Shown here: positions 1 to 10,338 of the stretch, in pieces | Numbering within the stretch: position 1 is the first letter of the stretch | Layout: each line of letters starts with the position of its first letter | NCBI GenBank assembly: GCA_938092005.1 | Contig: CALKOU010000001.1 | Coordinates: 205,736-269,735 of the forward strand | Direction: 5' to 3' | Origin: an uncultured Flavobacteriaceae bacterium | GTDB lineage: Bacteria; Bacteroidota; Bacteroidia; Flavobacteriales; Flavobacteriaceae | Length of the DNA: 64,000 nt | Notes under the pieces: generated by a model | The model's input: only the letters and a program-made list of their open reading frames with translations | What the model was told of the DNA's origin: nothing | Database searches by the model: none | Made by a program: the position numbers and the translations under genes

Positions 1-8
1 AAATCAGT

Positions 9-428
9 TTATTTTTTAACGGGCAGTGTTAACGTGGTTAGCTTACAAGAGGACACAAGTTTACCTGAATCATCTGTAATTTCTATTGACCAATGCTGCA
101 TGGTTTTTCCTTTATGGACAGGGGTTGCTTTAGCATAAACAAAACCATCACGAACGCCACGCACATGATTCGCCGATATCTCAATACCACGCATCAATAC
201 ATTTTCTGTTTTACAAAGAATAGCACAAGCGGCACTACCTACGGTTTCTGCTAAAGCAGCTGTAGCCCCTCCGTGAAGCACGCCGTCTACTTGATGAACT
301 GTAGGAGTTACGGGCATTTTTGCAATAAGATAATCTGCTCCTAGCTCCACAAAAGTAACGCCAAGCGTATCAACAAAAGTATTGGCACAACGTTGTTGTA
401 GGTTTTTTAAAATGAGTTGATTATCCAT
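9..428 (-). CDS. menI: PaaI/MenI-like hotdog acyl-CoA thioesterase
   Basis: A 139-residue single hotdog-fold protein. The segment HGGATAALAETVGS (residues 52-65) has the family signature: His52-Gly-Gly for the thioester oxyanion hole and Glu61 as the probable catalytic base. The later segments around 'GIEISANHVR' and 'HKGKTMQHWSIEI' resemble the E. coli YdiI (MenI) type, which hydrolyses 1,4-dihydroxy-2-naphthoyl-CoA in menaquinone synthesis. Flavobacteria respire with menaquinone, so this role is likely, but related PaaI thioesterases with other substrates cannot be excluded. The gene reads leftward and ends close to the window edge, so its downstream partner is not visible. A strong terminator lies between it and dnaK, so it probably has its own promoter or relies on read-through. 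Confidence 0.75.
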   Translation of the reverse strand: MDNQLILKNLQQRCANTFVDTLGVTFVELGADYLIAKMPVTPTVHQVDGVLHGGATAALAETVGSAACAILCKTENVLMRGIEISANHVRGVRDGFVYAKATPVHKGKTMQHWSIEITDDSGKLVSSCKLTTLTLPVKK

Positions 429-430
429 AT

Positions 431-467
431 AAAAAGTGTGCGCCCCGCTTTGCGGGGCGCACTTTTG
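431..467 (-). terminator. Rho-independent terminator of dnaK
   Basis: A GC-rich hairpin sits directly after the dnaK stop codon. The arms are AAAAGTG(TG)CGCCCCGC and GCGGGGCGCACTTTT with a short loop and a 2-nt bulge. Read on the minus strand it ends in a run of T. It lies between the dnaK stop and the start codon of the menI-like gene. Confidence 0.8.
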
Positions 468-2366
468 TTATTTAACTTCTTCAAAGTCAACATCCTCAAC
501 ATCGTCATCAGATGAAGAAGACGCATTAGCATCGTCGGTAGGAGGTGTTTCGCCCCCAGCCTCTTGCTGTGCTTTATACATTTCTTCAGAAGCCTGTTTC
601 CATGCTTCATTGATGGTGTCAAGTGCAGGTTTGATTGCTTCTAAATCTTTTGCTTCATACGCTTTTTTCAACGTTTCAAGTGCCGCCTCAACAGGTGCCT
701 TTTTATCATCCGAAAGCTTATCTCCAAACTCTTTTAGTTGTTTTTCTGTTTGGAAAATCATCTGATCAGCATTGTTAAGCACGTCTACTTGTTCTTTAGC
801 TTTCTTATCAGCATCCGCATTGGCTTCAGCTTCTTGGCGCATACGCTCAATTTCTTCCTCAGTAAGACCAGAAGAGGCCTCAATTCGAATATCTTGAGAT
901 TTATTAGTTGCTTTATCCAAAGCTGTAACCTGAATCAAGCCATTAGCATCAATATCAAACGTTACTTCAATTTGCGGTACACCACGCTGTGCAGGTGGAA
1001 TGCCATCTAAGTGAAAACGACCAATGGTTTTGTTGTCTGTAGCCATGGAACGCTCTCCTTGCAGTACGTGTATTTCAACAGATGGCTGGTTATCAGCAGC
1101 AGTAGAAAACACTTGTGATTTCTTTGTAGGAATGGTTGTATTGGACTCAATAAGCTTGGTCATGACACCACCCATGGTTTCAATACCAAGTGATAAAGGT
1201 GTTACGTCTAACAACAATACATCTTTAACATCACCTGTGAGTACGCCGCCTTGAATAGCTGCACCTACGGCAACTACCTCATCTGGGTTTACACCCTTTG
1301 AAGGTTTCTTACCAAAGAATTTTTCCACTTCTTCTTGAATAATAGGAATACGGGTTGAACCACCTACTAAGATCACTTCGTCAATATCACCAGTAGAAAG
1401 ACCTGCGTCATCTAACGCATTTTTTACAGGATTCATAGAGCGTTTTACCAACTCATCTGCCAATTGTTCAAACTTTGCACGGGTGAGCGTTTTTACCAAG
1501 TGTTTAGGTCCAGAAGCAGTAGCTGTAATATAAGGGAGATTAATCTCTGTTTGCGCAGAAGAAGACAATTCAATTTTTGCTTTTTCAGCTGCTTCTTTTA
1601 AGCGTTGCAATGCCATTGGGTCTTTGCGCAAATCAATATCCTCAGCTTCTTGGAATTCGTAAGCCAGCCAGTGAATCACCACATCATCAAAATCGTCACC
1701 ACCAAGGTGGGTATCACCATTGGTAGACAGTACTTCAAAAACACCATCTCCTAGTTCAAGAATGGAAATGTCAAATGTTCCACCACCTAGATCATAAACG
1801 GCGATTTTCTTGTCAGAACCTCCTTTATCTAACCCATAAGCTAAGGCTGCGGCAGTTGGTTCATTGATAATACGTTGCACTTTTAGTCCAGAAATTTCAC
1901 CTGCTTCTTTTGTAGCTTGACGTTGCGCATCATTAAAGTATGCAGGTACGGTAACAACAGCTTCTGTTACGGTCTGCCCAAGATAATCTTCAGCGGTTTT
2001 TTTCATTTTTTGAAGCACCATTGCTGATAGCTCTTGAGGCGTGTATAAACGACCGTCAATATCAACTCTAGGGGTGTCATTATCTCCATTTACTACTTTG
2101 TATGGAACGCGCTCAACATCGTTTTTAGACTCCGAGAACTTGTTTCCCATAAAGCGTTTTATGGACGAAATGGTTTTTGTAGGGTTTGTAACAGCTTGTC
2201 GTTTCGCAGGGTCACCTACTTTAATTTCGCCACCTTCAACAAACGCAATAACCGATGGGGTTGTGCGCTTTCCTTCAGCATTTGGAATTACAACAGGCTC
2301 GTTACCTTCCATTACAGAAACACAAGAGTTTGTAGTTCCCAAATCAATACCAATAATCTTACTCAT
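468..2366 (-). CDS. dnaK: Molecular chaperone DnaK (Hsp70)
   Basis: 632 residues, the normal length for bacterial DnaK. The N-terminal ATPase domain shows IDLGTTNS (residues 6-13), [19 protein letters not shown] and the VGGSTRIP adenosine motif. It is followed by the conserved linker [13 protein letters not shown], the substrate-binding beta domain, the helical lid and the acidic tail ending in EEVK, which recruits co-chaperones. It is a cytoplasmic ATP-dependent chaperone working with DnaJ and GrpE; neither gene is adjacent. It is divergent from panB across about 110 bp that contain a perfect 17-bp dyad. No CIRCE (HrcA) element is visible there. Confidence 0.98.
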   Translation of the reverse strand: MSKIIGIDLGTTNSCVSVMEGNEPVVIPNAEGKRTTPSVIAFVEGGEIKVGDPAKRQAVTNPTKTISSIKRFMGNKFSESKNDVERVPYKVVNGDNDTPRVDIDGRLYTPQELSAMVLQKMKKTAEDYLGQTVTEAVVTVPAYFNDAQRQATKEAGEISGLKVQRIINEPTAAALAYGLDKGGSDKKIAVYDLGGGTFDISILELGDGVFEVLSTNGDTHLGGDDFDDVVIHWLAYEFQEAEDIDLRKDPMALQRLKEAAEKAKIELSSSAQTEINLPYITATASGPKHLVKTLTRAKFEQLADELVKRSMNPVKNALDDAGLSTGDIDEVILVGGSTRIPIIQEEVEKFFGKKPSKGVNPDEVVAVGAAIQGGVLTGDVKDVLLLDVTPLSLGIETMGGVMTKLIESNTTIPTKKSQVFSTAADNQPSVEIHVLQGERSMATDNKTIGRFHLDGIPPAQRGVPQIEVTFDIDANGLIQVTALDKATNKSQDIRIEASSGLTEEEIERMRQEAEANADADKKAKEQVDVLNNADQMIFQTEKQLKEFGDKLSDDKKAPVEAALETLKKAYEAKDLEAIKPALDTINEAWKQASEEMYKAQQEAGGETPPTDDANASSSSDDDVEDVDFEEVK

Positions 2367-2414
2367 TTAAATATATTTTCTCTACCTATTTCAATCTCTA
2401 TGCCACATCAAAAT

Positions 2415-2431
2415 CATGACAGGGTGTCATG
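2415..2431. promoter_or_regulatory. Perfect dyad in the dnaK-panB intergenic region
   Basis: CATGACA-GGG-TGTCATG is a perfect 7-bp inverted repeat with a 3-nt spacer, suitable for a dimeric regulator. A near-match to the minus-strand -7 element (TGATTTTG, 2416-2409) touches its left edge, so a protein bound here would overlap the likely dnaK promoter. The sequence does not match the CIRCE consensus. The regulator is unknown. Confidence 0.4.
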
Positions 2432-2456
2432 TATGGGTCATATGCCATCAATAATG

Positions 2457-2464
2457 TATTTTTG
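2457..2464 (+). promoter_or_regulatory. Bacteroidota -7 element upstream of panB
   Basis: TATTTTTG fits TAnnTTTG and lies 12 nt before the chosen panB ATG. No good TTG -33 element is found at the usual spacing, so this is a partial match. Confidence 0.4.
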
Positions 2465-2476
2465 AAAAAAAATAAT

Positions 2477-3295
2477 ATGTCAGCAGCTGCAAAAGCGTAC
2501 AAGCGCATTACAACGAACTCGCTCATTGAGATGAAGCAAGCAGGAACTAAAATCTCCATGCTAACGGCTTACGATTACTCAATGGCAAAGGCTGTTGATG
2601 CCGCTCAAATAGATGTTATTTTAGTGGGCGACTCTGCATCAAATGTGATGTCAGGACACGAAACAACACTGCCCATTACGCTTGATCAAATGATTTACCA
2701 CGCTTCGGCGGTAGTTCGAGCAGTACAACGAGCGCTTGTAGTGGTTGACTTACCCTTTGGAAGCTACCAATCAGATCCCAAAGAAGCCCTTCGTTCTTCT
2801 ATTCGAATCATGAAAGAAGCGGGAGCGCACGCCGTAAAAATTGAAGGCGGTGCCGAAATAAAAGATTCTTTAATCCGCATTTTGAATGCTGGTATTCCAG
2901 TAATGGGGCACTTGGGACTCACGCCCCAATCCATTTATAAGTTTGGAACCTATACGGTAAGAGCACGAGAAGAAGCAGAAGCAGCAAAATTATTGGAAGA
3001 CGCAAAACTTTTAGAAAAACTAGGCTGTTTTGCCTTGGTGCTTGAAAAAATTCCTGCTGACTTAGCCAAAAAAGTAGCTGCTGCGGTAAGCATTCCTGTT
3101 ATTGGCATTGGTGCTGGTGGCGCTGTTGACGGTCAGGTGTTGGTACTGCACGACATGCTTGGCCTTACTACCGAATTCAGCCCTCGTTTTTTACGTCGTT
3201 ATATGAATTTGTATGATCAAATGACAACTGCCATACAGCAGTATGTTAAAGATGTTAAGTCACGTAATTTTCCAAACCAAGACGAACAATACTAG
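2477..3295 (+). CDS. panB: 3-methyl-2-oxobutanoate hydroxymethyltransferase
   Basis: The first step of pantothenate synthesis: ketopantoate from alpha-ketoisovalerate and methylenetetrahydrofolate. Family motifs are present: [36 protein letters not shown] (metal-binding Asp), [25 protein letters not shown] and [10 protein letters not shown]. The frame is open further upstream, but the ATG at 2477 ([13 protein letters not shown]) gives the usual family N-terminus, 272 residues, and follows an A-rich tract and a TAnnTTTG element. The pseudouridine synthase start codon directly abuts the stop codon. The substrate is a branched-chain keto acid, thematically close to the leucine operon downstream. 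Confidence 0.95.
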   Translation: MSAAAKAYKRITTNSLIEMKQAGTKISMLTAYDYSMAKAVDAAQIDVILVGDSASNVMSGHETTLPITLDQMIYHASAVVRAVQRALVVVDLPFGSYQSDPKEALRSSIRIMKEAGAHAVKIEGGAEIKDSLIRILNAGIPVMGHLGLTPQSIYKFGTYTVRAREEAEAAKLLEDAKLLEKLGCFALVLEKIPADLAKKVAAAVSIPVIGIGAGGAVDGQVLVLHDMLGLTTEFSPRFLRRYMNLYDQMTTAIQQYVKDVKSRNFPNQDEQY

Positions 3296-3970
3296 TTGCA
3301 ACCTACCATCCTTTTTGAAGACAATCATCTTCTGGTTATCAACAAGCCAGCAGGAATGTTGTCACAAGGCGATAACACCAAAGACCCTTCGGTCTTAGAA
3401 GTCATAAAGCAATTGATTAAAGTGCGTGATCAAAAACCTGGAAATGTATATTTAGGACTGGTCCATCGGTTAGACCGTCCAACAAGTGGCGTTATGGTAT
3501 TAGCAAAAACATCTAAAGCTTTGTCGAGACTAAACAAGCAGTTTGTCGAAAAAACAACCCAAAAAAAATACTGGGCTATTGTAAGCGGAAACCCAAAACA
3601 AGAGCCTACCCGTTTGTCACATTATTTGTTGCGAAAACCTGCACAAAACAAATCCTATGCACACCGCAAGGAAGTTCCAAATAGCAAATTCAGCGAATTG
3701 ATTTACAGCGAGAAAGTTGCGTTGAATCGGTATTCATTGTTAGAAATTGAGCTATTGACAGGAAGGCACCACCAAATTAGAGCGCAATTGAGTGCGGAAG
3801 GACTCACCATCAAAGGCGACTTAAAATACGGCGCGGCACGACCCAACAAAAATGGCAGTATTCATTTACATGCCCGTGAACTAAGCTTAACGCACCCTGT
3901 TAAAAAAGAAAAAATGACCTTTACTGCCCCACCACCAAGCGAAGTTTTATGGGATGCGGTAGCTGATTGA
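3296..3970 (+). CDS. RluA-family RNA pseudouridine synthase
   Basis: 224 residues with the RluA catalytic motif HRLDRPTSGVMVLAKT, where the Asp is the nucleophile, followed by 'KKYWAIV' and 'LLTGRHHQIRAQL'. There is no N-terminal S4 domain, so it belongs to the short RluA/RluC-like class. It converts uridine to pseudouridine in rRNA or tRNA; the target base cannot be told from sequence. Translation appears to begin at a TTG directly after the panB stop. No ATG is available nearby in frame and the IxFEDNHLLVINKPAG segment needs this N-terminus. It is probably co-transcribed and coupled with panB. Confidence 0.88.
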   Translation: MQPTILFEDNHLLVINKPAGMLSQGDNTKDPSVLEVIKQLIKVRDQKPGNVYLGLVHRLDRPTSGVMVLAKTSKALSRLNKQFVEKTTQKKYWAIVSGNPKQEPTRLSHYLLRKPAQNKSYAHRKEVPNSKFSELIYSEKVALNRYSLLEIELLTGRHHQIRAQLSAEGLTIKGDLKYGAARPNKNGSIHLHARELSLTHPVKKEKMTFTAPPPSEVLWDAVAD

Positions 3971-4034
3971 TCAAAACCTAACATGCGAATTACATTTTAA
4001 ACGCAATTCTATTATGACAAAATATAAAATTGGT

Positions 4035-4042
4035 TACTTTTG
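4035..4042 (+). promoter_or_regulatory. Bacteroidota -7 element upstream of the leu operon
   Basis: TACTTTTG fits TAnnTTTG and lies 17 nt before the leuA ATG. The -33 box is weak. It marks the probable start of the leuACDB transcript. Confidence 0.45.
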
Positions 4043-4059
4043 CCTTTAACGCTTTTTGC

Positions 4060-5220
4060 ATGAAACAAGAACACGTTCAAATTTTTGACACCACACTACG
4101 AGACGGGGAGCAAGTTCCAGGTTGTAAACTCAACAAAGAACAAAAGCTCATTTTAGCCAAACGTCTTGACGATCTTGGTGTTGATATTATAGAAGCAGGA
4201 TTTCCTATTTCTTCCCCTGGTGATTTCCAAGCAGTTAACGATGTTGCGAAAACCGTTCGTAACGCCATTGTTTGTGGACTTACACGAGCCGTACAAAAAG
4301 ATATTGAGGTTGCTGCAGAAGCATTAAAGCCTGCCAACCGTGCGCGTATTCACACAGGTATTGGGACATCTGACTCACACATTCAACACAAGTTTAGATC
4401 AACACGTGAGAAAATTATCGAGCGTGGCGCAGCAGCTGTGAAATATGCCAGAACGTTTGTGGAAGACGTTGAATTCTATGCCGAAGATGCCGGAAGAACC
4501 GACAACGCTTTCTTAGCGCAAGTTTGTGAAGCCATGATTCAAGCGGGTGCAACTGTTCTCAATATCCCTGACACAACAGGGTATTGCCTCCCCGATGAGT
4601 ACGGAGCCAAAATAAAATATTTAATGGAGCATGTGCCTTCCATTCACAAAGCAACACTCTCGTGTCATTGCCACAACGATTTAGGATTAGCCACTGCAAA
4701 TTCCATTGCTGGTGTGATTAATGGAGCAAGACAAATTGAGTGTACCATTAACGGTATTGGCGAGCGTGCCGGAAACACTTCTCTAGAAGAGGTGGTGATG
4801 ATCATGCGTCAACATCCTAATCTTGGACTTGACACCAACATACAAACTCAAATGTTGTCGGAAACAAGTCAAATGGTTTCAGATGCTATGGGCATGGTCG
4901 TACAACCCAACAAAGCTATTGTTGGTGCCAATGCATTTGCGCACAGCTCAGGTATTCACCAAGACGGTGTGATTAAAAACAGAGAAACATACGAAATCAT
5001 CAACCCACATGATGTTGGTGTAGATACTTCGTCCATTGTATTAACAGCAAGAAGCGGTCGTGCTGCCCTTGCCTACCGTGCCAAAAATATTGGCATTGAA
5101 CTCACCAAAGATGAATTGGATCTTGCTTACGCAACCTTTTTAACCTTTGCTGATAAAAAGAAAGAAATTAACGACAACGACATTCCAGAAATAGTTAAAT
5201 CAGCTGGAATAAGTTTATAG
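4060..5220 (+). CDS. leuA: 2-isopropylmalate synthase (short form)
   Basis: Condenses acetyl-CoA with alpha-ketoisovalerate, the committed step to leucine. The HMGL-like TIM barrel is complete: [13 protein letters not shown] near the N-terminus, the metal-binding [13 protein letters not shown], and the [14 protein letters not shown] motif. The protein has 386 residues from the ATG at 4060; an upstream in-frame start at 4030 falls before the promoter element and is rejected. It lacks the roughly 120-residue C-terminal allosteric domain of the long LeuA proteins, so leucine feedback through that domain is not expected. Paralogues such as homocitrate or citramalate synthase are less likely because leuC, leuD and leuB follow directly. 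Confidence 0.93.
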   Translation: MKQEHVQIFDTTLRDGEQVPGCKLNKEQKLILAKRLDDLGVDIIEAGFPISSPGDFQAVNDVAKTVRNAIVCGLTRAVQKDIEVAAEALKPANRARIHTGIGTSDSHIQHKFRSTREKIIERGAAAVKYARTFVEDVEFYAEDAGRTDNAFLAQVCEAMIQAGATVLNIPDTTGYCLPDEYGAKIKYLMEHVPSIHKATLSCHCHNDLGLATANSIAGVINGARQIECTINGIGERAGNTSLEEVVMIMRQHPNLGLDTNIQTQMLSETSQMVSDAMGMVVQPNKAIVGANAFAHSSGIHQDGVIKNRETYEIINPHDVGVDTSSIVLTARSGRAALAYRAKNIGIELTKDELDLAYATFLTFADKKKEINDNDIPEIVKSAGISL

Positions 5221-5224
5221 CTAC

Positions 5225-6601
5225 ATGAAAAAAACACTTTTTGATAAAGTCTGGGACAGCCATGTTGTATCATCTGTTGAGAATGGACCAGATATTTTGT
5301 ACATCGACAAACACCTCATTCACGAGGTAACAAGTCCACAAGCGTTTAATGTTTTAGAGGAAAAAGGGATTCCCCTTTTTAGACCCAATCAAGTGGTGGC
5401 AACTGCTGATCACAATGTGCCAACAGAAAATCAGCACTTACCAATACAAGATGCGCTTTCTAGAAAGCAAGTGAGTCAACTCACTAAAAACTGCGATCAG
5501 TATGGGGTAAACCTATATGGTTTAGGACACCCTTATCAAGGGATTGTGCATGTTATTGGTCCAGAACTTGGCGTAACCCAACCAGGGATGACCATGGTAT
5601 GTGGCGATAGCCATACATCAACCCATGGTGCCTTTGGAACCATCGCCTTTGGGATTGGAACCAGCCAAGTAGCACAAGTTTTTGCTAGTCAATGCGTACT
5701 GGTAGCGAAACCCAAAAGCATGCGTGTTGTAGTATCGGGAAAACTACACCCTTCCGTTCAACCAAAGGATGTGGTATTGTATGTTATTTCAAAACTAGGC
5801 ACCGATGCCGGAACAGGTCATTTTGTTGAATTTGCGGGCAATGTCTTTGAAGAAATGAGCATGGAAGGTCGCATGACTGTTTGCAACATGAGTATTGAAA
5901 TGGGCGCACGTGGGGGTATGATAGCACCCGACCAAACTACCTTTGATTATGTCGCAGGTCGTGAATTTGCCCCTAAAGACGAGGAACTAACCGCCAAAAT
6001 TGCACATTGGAAAACACTTCCAACGGATGAGGGCGCCACATTTGACACCGAACATCATTTTGATGCTACCGACATCAAACCCATGATCACCTATGGAACC
6101 AATCCGGGAATGGGTGTCAAAATATCAGAACATATTCCAACTTCAAACGATGCAAGTTTTGTCAAGTCGCTAAACTATATGGGCTTGGAAGCAGGAACAA
6201 GCTTGTTGAACATGCCTATCAGCCATGTTTTTATTGGTAGCTGTACCAATTCAAGAATTGAAGACTTTAGAGCTGCTGCGGCACATATTAAAGGAAAACA
6301 GAAGTCGCCAGATGTGTCGGCACTAATCGTTCCTGGGTCACAGCAAGTAGCCAAACAGATTATAGCAGAAGGCCTTGATCAAATTTTTGAGGACGCCGGC
6401 TTTACTTTGCGTCAAGCAGGATGTTCTGCTTGTTTAGCGATGAATGATGATAAAATTCCTGCTGGTGCCTATTGTGTTTCTACTTCAAATAGAAATTTTG
6501 AAGGTCGTCAAGGACAAGGAGCACGAACGTTATTAGCAAGTCCCGTAACAGCGGCGGCAGCGGCGGTAGCTGGAAAAATTGTGGATGTAAGTCAAGCATA
6601 A
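5225..6601 (+). CDS. leuC: 3-isopropylmalate dehydratase large subunit
   Basis: 458 residues of the aconitase superfamily. Iron-sulfur cluster cysteines are visible in '[12 protein letters not shown]' and '[11 protein letters not shown]'. '[14 protein letters not shown]' and '[16 protein letters not shown]' are also conserved. With LeuD it isomerises 2- to 3-isopropylmalate. It starts 4 nt after the leuA stop region and overlaps leuD by one base, indicating a single operon. Confidence 0.97.
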   Translation: MKKTLFDKVWDSHVVSSVENGPDILYIDKHLIHEVTSPQAFNVLEEKGIPLFRPNQVVATADHNVPTENQHLPIQDALSRKQVSQLTKNCDQYGVNLYGLGHPYQGIVHVIGPELGVTQPGMTMVCGDSHTSTHGAFGTIAFGIGTSQVAQVFASQCVLVAKPKSMRVVVSGKLHPSVQPKDVVLYVISKLGTDAGTGHFVEFAGNVFEEMSMEGRMTVCNMSIEMGARGGMIAPDQTTFDYVAGREFAPKDEELTAKIAHWKTLPTDEGATFDTEHHFDATDIKPMITYGTNPGMGVKISEHIPTSNDASFVKSLNYMGLEAGTSLLNMPISHVFIGSCTNSRIEDFRAAAAHIKGKQKSPDVSALIVPGSQQVAKQIIAEGLDQIFEDAGFTLRQAGCSACLAMNDDKIPAGAYCVSTSNRNFEGRQGQGARTLLASPVTAAAAAVAGKIVDVSQA

Positions 6602-7188
6602 TGAAAAAATTTACCCTATTACAAAGCAGCATGGTTCCACTAACAGTGGAAAATGTGGATACAGACCAGATTATTCCAGCACGTTTTCTAAAAGCCACTG
6701 ATCGTAAAGGCTTTGGTGAAAACCTTTTTCGCGACTGGCGTTTTACAACTGACGGAGAAACAAAAGAAGATTTTACACTAAACCAATCGCAATACTCGGG
6801 TTCCATCTTGGTGGCAGGAAACAACTTTGGTTGTGGTTCAAGTCGTGAGCATGCCGCGTGGGCACTTGCTGATTATGGTTTTCGTGTGGTTATCTCCAGT
6901 TTTTTTGCTGACATCTTTAAAGGTAACGCACTAAACAATGGGATTCTCCCTATCCAAGTGTCACCAGAAGTGTTACAACGCATTTTTGCTGCCATTGAGG
7001 AAAACAAAGGAGTTCAAGCAACCGTTGATTTAGAAAACCAACAGCTTAGCATTGCCGAAACGGATATTGCCGTTTCGTTTGAAATCAATGACTACAAAAA
7101 AATGTGCATGCTAAATGGTTATGACGATATTGATTACTTACTAAGTCAAAAGGAAGCCATTGAAGCTTTTGAGCAAAACCGTTCTTAA
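6601..7188 (+). CDS. leuD: 3-isopropylmalate dehydratase small subunit
   Basis: 195 residues, the usual length. The swivel-domain signatures '[13 protein letters not shown]' and '[16 protein letters not shown]' are present. It pairs with LeuC. Its ATG shares a base with the leuC TAA (TAATG), so translation is probably coupled. Confidence 0.97.
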   Translation: MKKFTLLQSSMVPLTVENVDTDQIIPARFLKATDRKGFGENLFRDWRFTTDGETKEDFTLNQSQYSGSILVAGNNFGCGSSREHAAWALADYGFRVVISSFFADIFKGNALNNGILPIQVSPEVLQRIFAAIEENKGVQATVDLENQQLSIAETDIAVSFEINDYKKMCMLNGYDDIDYLLSQKEAIEAFEQNRS

Positions 7189-7200
7189 AAACCTTACATC

Positions 7201-8259
7201 ATGAAAAAAAATATTGCCGTACTTCCTGGAGATGGGATTGGACCTGAAATCGTGCGTGAAGCTGTTAAAGTGCTTGATGCCGTTGCCAAAGTGTATGACC
7301 ATACCTTTGAATACACCTATGCAGACATGGGAGCTATTGCCATTGATAAAACGGGGACACCCCTTCCAGAGGCAACGCTAAAAGCTAGCTTGGAAAGCGA
7401 CGCTGTTCTATTTGGCGCCATTGGCGATCCAAAATATGATAACGATCCCAACGCAAAGGTGCGTCCCGAACAAGGACTTTTAGCTATTCGAAAAGCACTG
7501 GGTTTGTTTTGCAATATCAGACCCGTTAAAACATTTGATGCTCTGTTGCATCAATCACCACTAAAAGAAGAACGTGTTAAGGGCACCGATTTTGAAATGT
7601 ATCGCGAACTTACAGGGGGTATTTATTTTGGCGAAAAGAAATTGTCGGAGGATAAGAATACTGCCTCTGACCTATGTGAATACACACGAAGTGAAATTGA
7701 ACGCATTGCACACAAAGCTTTTGTGGCAGCGCGTAAAAGACGTAATATCTTGACGCTTGTTGACAAAGCAAATGTTCTGGAAAGCTCTCGTCTATGGCGA
7801 AGAGTAGTTACCGAACTACACAAGGCTGAATACCCTGATGTGGAGCTACGCTTTTTGTTTGTTGACAATGCAGCCATGCAAATGATTTTGGCACCCAATC
7901 AGTTTGACGTAATGCTTACCAGCAACCTCTTTGGTGATATTATTTCTGATGAGGGAAGTGTAATTGGTGGATCTATTGGGCTTTTGCCTTCGGCTTCTGT
8001 TGGAGATACCCATGCCTTGTTTGAACCTATTCACGGTTCATTTCCACAAGGTGCTGGGAAAGGCATTGCTAACCCCATAGCCATGATTTTATCTGCTGCG
8101 ATGATGCTTACCCAATTTGATATGGATAAAGAAGCAGAAGCGGTACGATCAGCTGTTGACCTAGCGCTTGCACAAGGCGTTTGCACTCCAGAAGTTTTCC
8201 CTGAAAACAACTATTCCACTTCAGACGTTGGCGACTTTATTGCTAACAATATTGCATAA
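7201..8259 (+). CDS. leuB: 3-isopropylmalate dehydrogenase
   Basis: 352 residues of the isocitrate/isopropylmalate dehydrogenase family: 'LPGDGIGPEIVREAVKVL' at the N-terminus, 'RELTGGIYFGE', 'TSNLFGDIISDEGS' (metal-binding Asp residues) and 'HGSFPQGAGKGIANP'. It catalyses NAD-dependent oxidative decarboxylation of 3-isopropylmalate, completing the leucine-specific branch. It is the last gene of leuACDB and is followed by a shared bidirectional terminator facing rpsA. Confidence 0.97.
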   Translation: MKKNIAVLPGDGIGPEIVREAVKVLDAVAKVYDHTFEYTYADMGAIAIDKTGTPLPEATLKASLESDAVLFGAIGDPKYDNDPNAKVRPEQGLLAIRKALGLFCNIRPVKTFDALLHQSPLKEERVKGTDFEMYRELTGGIYFGEKKLSEDKNTASDLCEYTRSEIERIAHKAFVAARKRRNILTLVDKANVLESSRLWRRVVTELHKAEYPDVELRFLFVDNAAMQMILAPNQFDVMLTSNLFGDIISDEGSVIGGSIGLLPSASVGDTHALFEPIHGSFPQGAGKGIANPIAMILSAAMMLTQFDMDKEAEAVRSAVDLALAQGVCTPEVFPENNYSTSDVGDFIANNIA

Positions 8260-8287
8260 AAAAAGGGAGCATTTAGCTCCCTTTTTG
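8260..8287. terminator. Bidirectional terminator between leuB and rpsA
   Basis: A perfect 11-bp stem AAAAAGGGAGC / GCTCCCTTTTT with loop ATTTA. T-rich on both strands, so it can end both the leu operon (rightward) and rpsA (leftward). Confidence 0.85.
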
Positions 8288-8309
8288 TTTTACTACTACT
8301 TAAAGGTGA

Positions 8310-10160
8310 TTATTCACCACCTTCCATTTTACGCTTAAGGTCTGCTAGTGCGTCTAAATCACCTAGGGTGGATTTTTCAGCGTTGTCAGACATTTTGCGA
8401 CGTGCAGTTTTAACGTTGTCAGCTTCTACACCTTTGTAAACTGCTGCGTGAGACATAACAACTCGCTTAAAGTCTTTGTTAAACTCGATAACTTTAAATT
8501 CAGCTGTTTCGCCTTTTGTGAGTTTCGTACCGTCTTGTTTCTCAAGATGACGACCCGGAACAAATGCCGTGATATCATCGTTAAGAACAATAGTAGCGCC
8601 TTTGTCAACGATTTCAGTAAGTGCTAATTCATGACTTGAACCTTCGGCATAGGTTTTAGCGTATTTCTCCCAAGGGTTGTCTGTCGTTTGCTTGTGTCCA
8701 AGGCTTAATTTACGACCATCAACATCCAACTCAAGAACAATTACGTCAAGCTCTTGACCAACAGTTACCACCTCAGATGGGTGCTTCACTTTCTTTGTCC
8801 AAGATAAGTCAGAGATATAAATTAACCCGTCAATACCTTCTTCAAGTTCAACAAAAACACCAAAGTTGGTGTAGTTACGAACAACACCTGTATGTTTAGA
8901 ACCTAATGGATATTTAATGGTGATATCTGTCCAAGGGTCTTGTGAAAGTTGCTTAATACCTAATGACATTTTACGTTCTTCACGGTCAAGGTTTAGGATT
9001 ACTGCCTCTACCTCATCTCCTACTTTAACAAAGTCTTGAGCAGAACGCAAGTGCGTACTCCATGACATTTCAGAAACGTGAACAAGTCCTTCAACTCCAG
9101 GGGCTACTTCAACAAATGCGCCGTAGTCAGCAATAACGGTGACTTTACCTTTTACGGTTTCGCCTTCGTTCATTTTTTCGTCAATAGCTTCCCATGGGTG
9201 TTGTGATAATTGCTTCACACCTAGTTGAATGCGTGATTTATCATCGTCAAAGTCAAGGATTACCACATTGAGCTTTTGCTCAACTTCCAAGATTTCGCTT
9301 GGGTGGCTAATACGGTTCCAAGACAAGTCTGTGATATGTACTAGACCATCTACACCTCCAAGATCGATAAACACCCCGTAAGACGTGATGTTTTTCACAG
9401 TACCTTCAAGTACTTGACCTTTCTCAAGTTGTGAAATGATTTCTTTTTTCTGTTCTTCGATATCAGCCTCAATAAGTGCTTTGTGCGACACTACCACGTT
9501 CTTAAATTCATGGTTGATCTTAACAATCTTGAATTCCATGTTTTTGTTTACGTACTGATCGTAGTCACGGATAGGCTTCACATCAATTTGCGAACCAGGT
9601 AAGAATGCCTCAATGCCAAACACATCGACAATCATACCACCTTTGGTACGGCATTTTACAAAACCAGTAACGACTTCTTGATTATCGTGTGCTGCGTTAA
9701 CACGATCCCATGCCATGATGGTGCGTGCCTTACGGTGTGACAATACAAGTTGTCCAGTTTTGTCTTCTCTAGTATCAATCATCACTTCAACCGTATCACC
9801 AACTTTTAGGTCAGGGTTGTAGCGGAATTCATTGAGTGAAATAACACCTTCAGACTTTGCATTAATATCGATAATCGCTTCGCGGTCTGTCATGTGAATG
9901 ACTTTACCTGTGACTACGTCGGCACCTTGAGTGTCAACAAAGTTTTCAGAAACGAGTTTTTCGAATTCTTTTAGTTTACCATCCTCAACGGCTTCAATGC
10001 CATCTTCGTAGTTTTGCCAGTCAAAATTGGCAAGAAATTCTTCAGGTGAAACGGTTGGAGTGGAATCTTCTTGTGGGGTAGCTACTTCTTCAGTAGTAGC
10101 TTCTGTTGTAGCAACAACTTCTTCAGTTGTTTCTTCTACAGCTTGTTTTTCATCAGCCAT
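8310..10160 (-). CDS. rpsA: 30S ribosomal protein S1
   Basis: 616 residues with an acidic, Thr/Glu-rich N-terminal extension (about residues 1-45, longer than in enterobacteria) followed by six S1 OB-fold domains from about residues 80 to 580. Domains 3 to 5 show the clear 'YGVFIDLGGVDGLVHITDLSW' type signature. It binds mRNA at the 30S platform. This may matter especially in flavobacteria, which rarely use Shine-Dalgarno pairing. It stands alone, reading from a well-formed promoter at 10298-10268. Confidence 0.95.
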   Translation of the reverse strand: MADEKQAVEETTEEVVATTEATTEEVATPQEDSTPTVSPEEFLANFDWQNYEDGIEAVEDGKLKEFEKLVSENFVDTQGADVVTGKVIHMTDREAIIDINAKSEGVISLNEFRYNPDLKVGDTVEVMIDTREDKTGQLVLSHRKARTIMAWDRVNAAHDNQEVVTGFVKCRTKGGMIVDVFGIEAFLPGSQIDVKPIRDYDQYVNKNMEFKIVKINHEFKNVVVSHKALIEADIEEQKKEIISQLEKGQVLEGTVKNITSYGVFIDLGGVDGLVHITDLSWNRISHPSEILEVEQKLNVVILDFDDDKSRIQLGVKQLSQHPWEAIDEKMNEGETVKGKVTVIADYGAFVEVAPGVEGLVHVSEMSWSTHLRSAQDFVKVGDEVEAVILNLDREERKMSLGIKQLSQDPWTDITIKYPLGSKHTGVVRNYTNFGVFVELEEGIDGLIYISDLSWTKKVKHPSEVVTVGQELDVIVLELDVDGRKLSLGHKQTTDNPWEKYAKTYAEGSSHELALTEIVDKGATIVLNDDITAFVPGRHLEKQDGTKLTKGETAEFKVIEFNKDFKRVVMSHAAVYKGVEADNVKTARRKMSDNAEKSTLGDLDALADLKRKMEGGE

Positions 10161-10267
10161 GCTGCGGTTATTTGTATTCTGTTTGGCGGAGTAATAGCGC
10201 TGCCCAACAGAAGAGTTATATTTGTTTTTCCTCTCGTATTACTCTAAGGCGCTTCTCAAGAGGACGG

Positions 10268-10298
10268 CAAATTTACTGTTTTATATGTTTATAGACAA
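10268..10298 (-). promoter_or_regulatory. Bacteroidota-type promoter of rpsA
   Basis: On the minus strand, TTTTG (ending at 10296), a 20-nt spacer, then TAAATTTG (10275-10268). This closely matches the -33 TTTG / -7 TAnnTTTG consensus. It leaves about a 100-nt 5' UTR before rpsA. Confidence 0.75.
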
Positions 10299-10338
10299 AA
10301 CTTACCTATTTTAGGTGCTATTATTGCGATAACCAACT

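Noticed and set aside
2415..2431. CIRCE element of HrcA upstream of dnaK
   Set aside because: The sequence CATGACA-N3-TGTCATG does not match TTAGCACTC-N9-GAGTGCTAA in arms or spacing.
2041..2465. Open frames antisense to dnaK and in its 5' region
   Set aside because: They shadow the dnaK coding strand, lack family matches and have no promoter.
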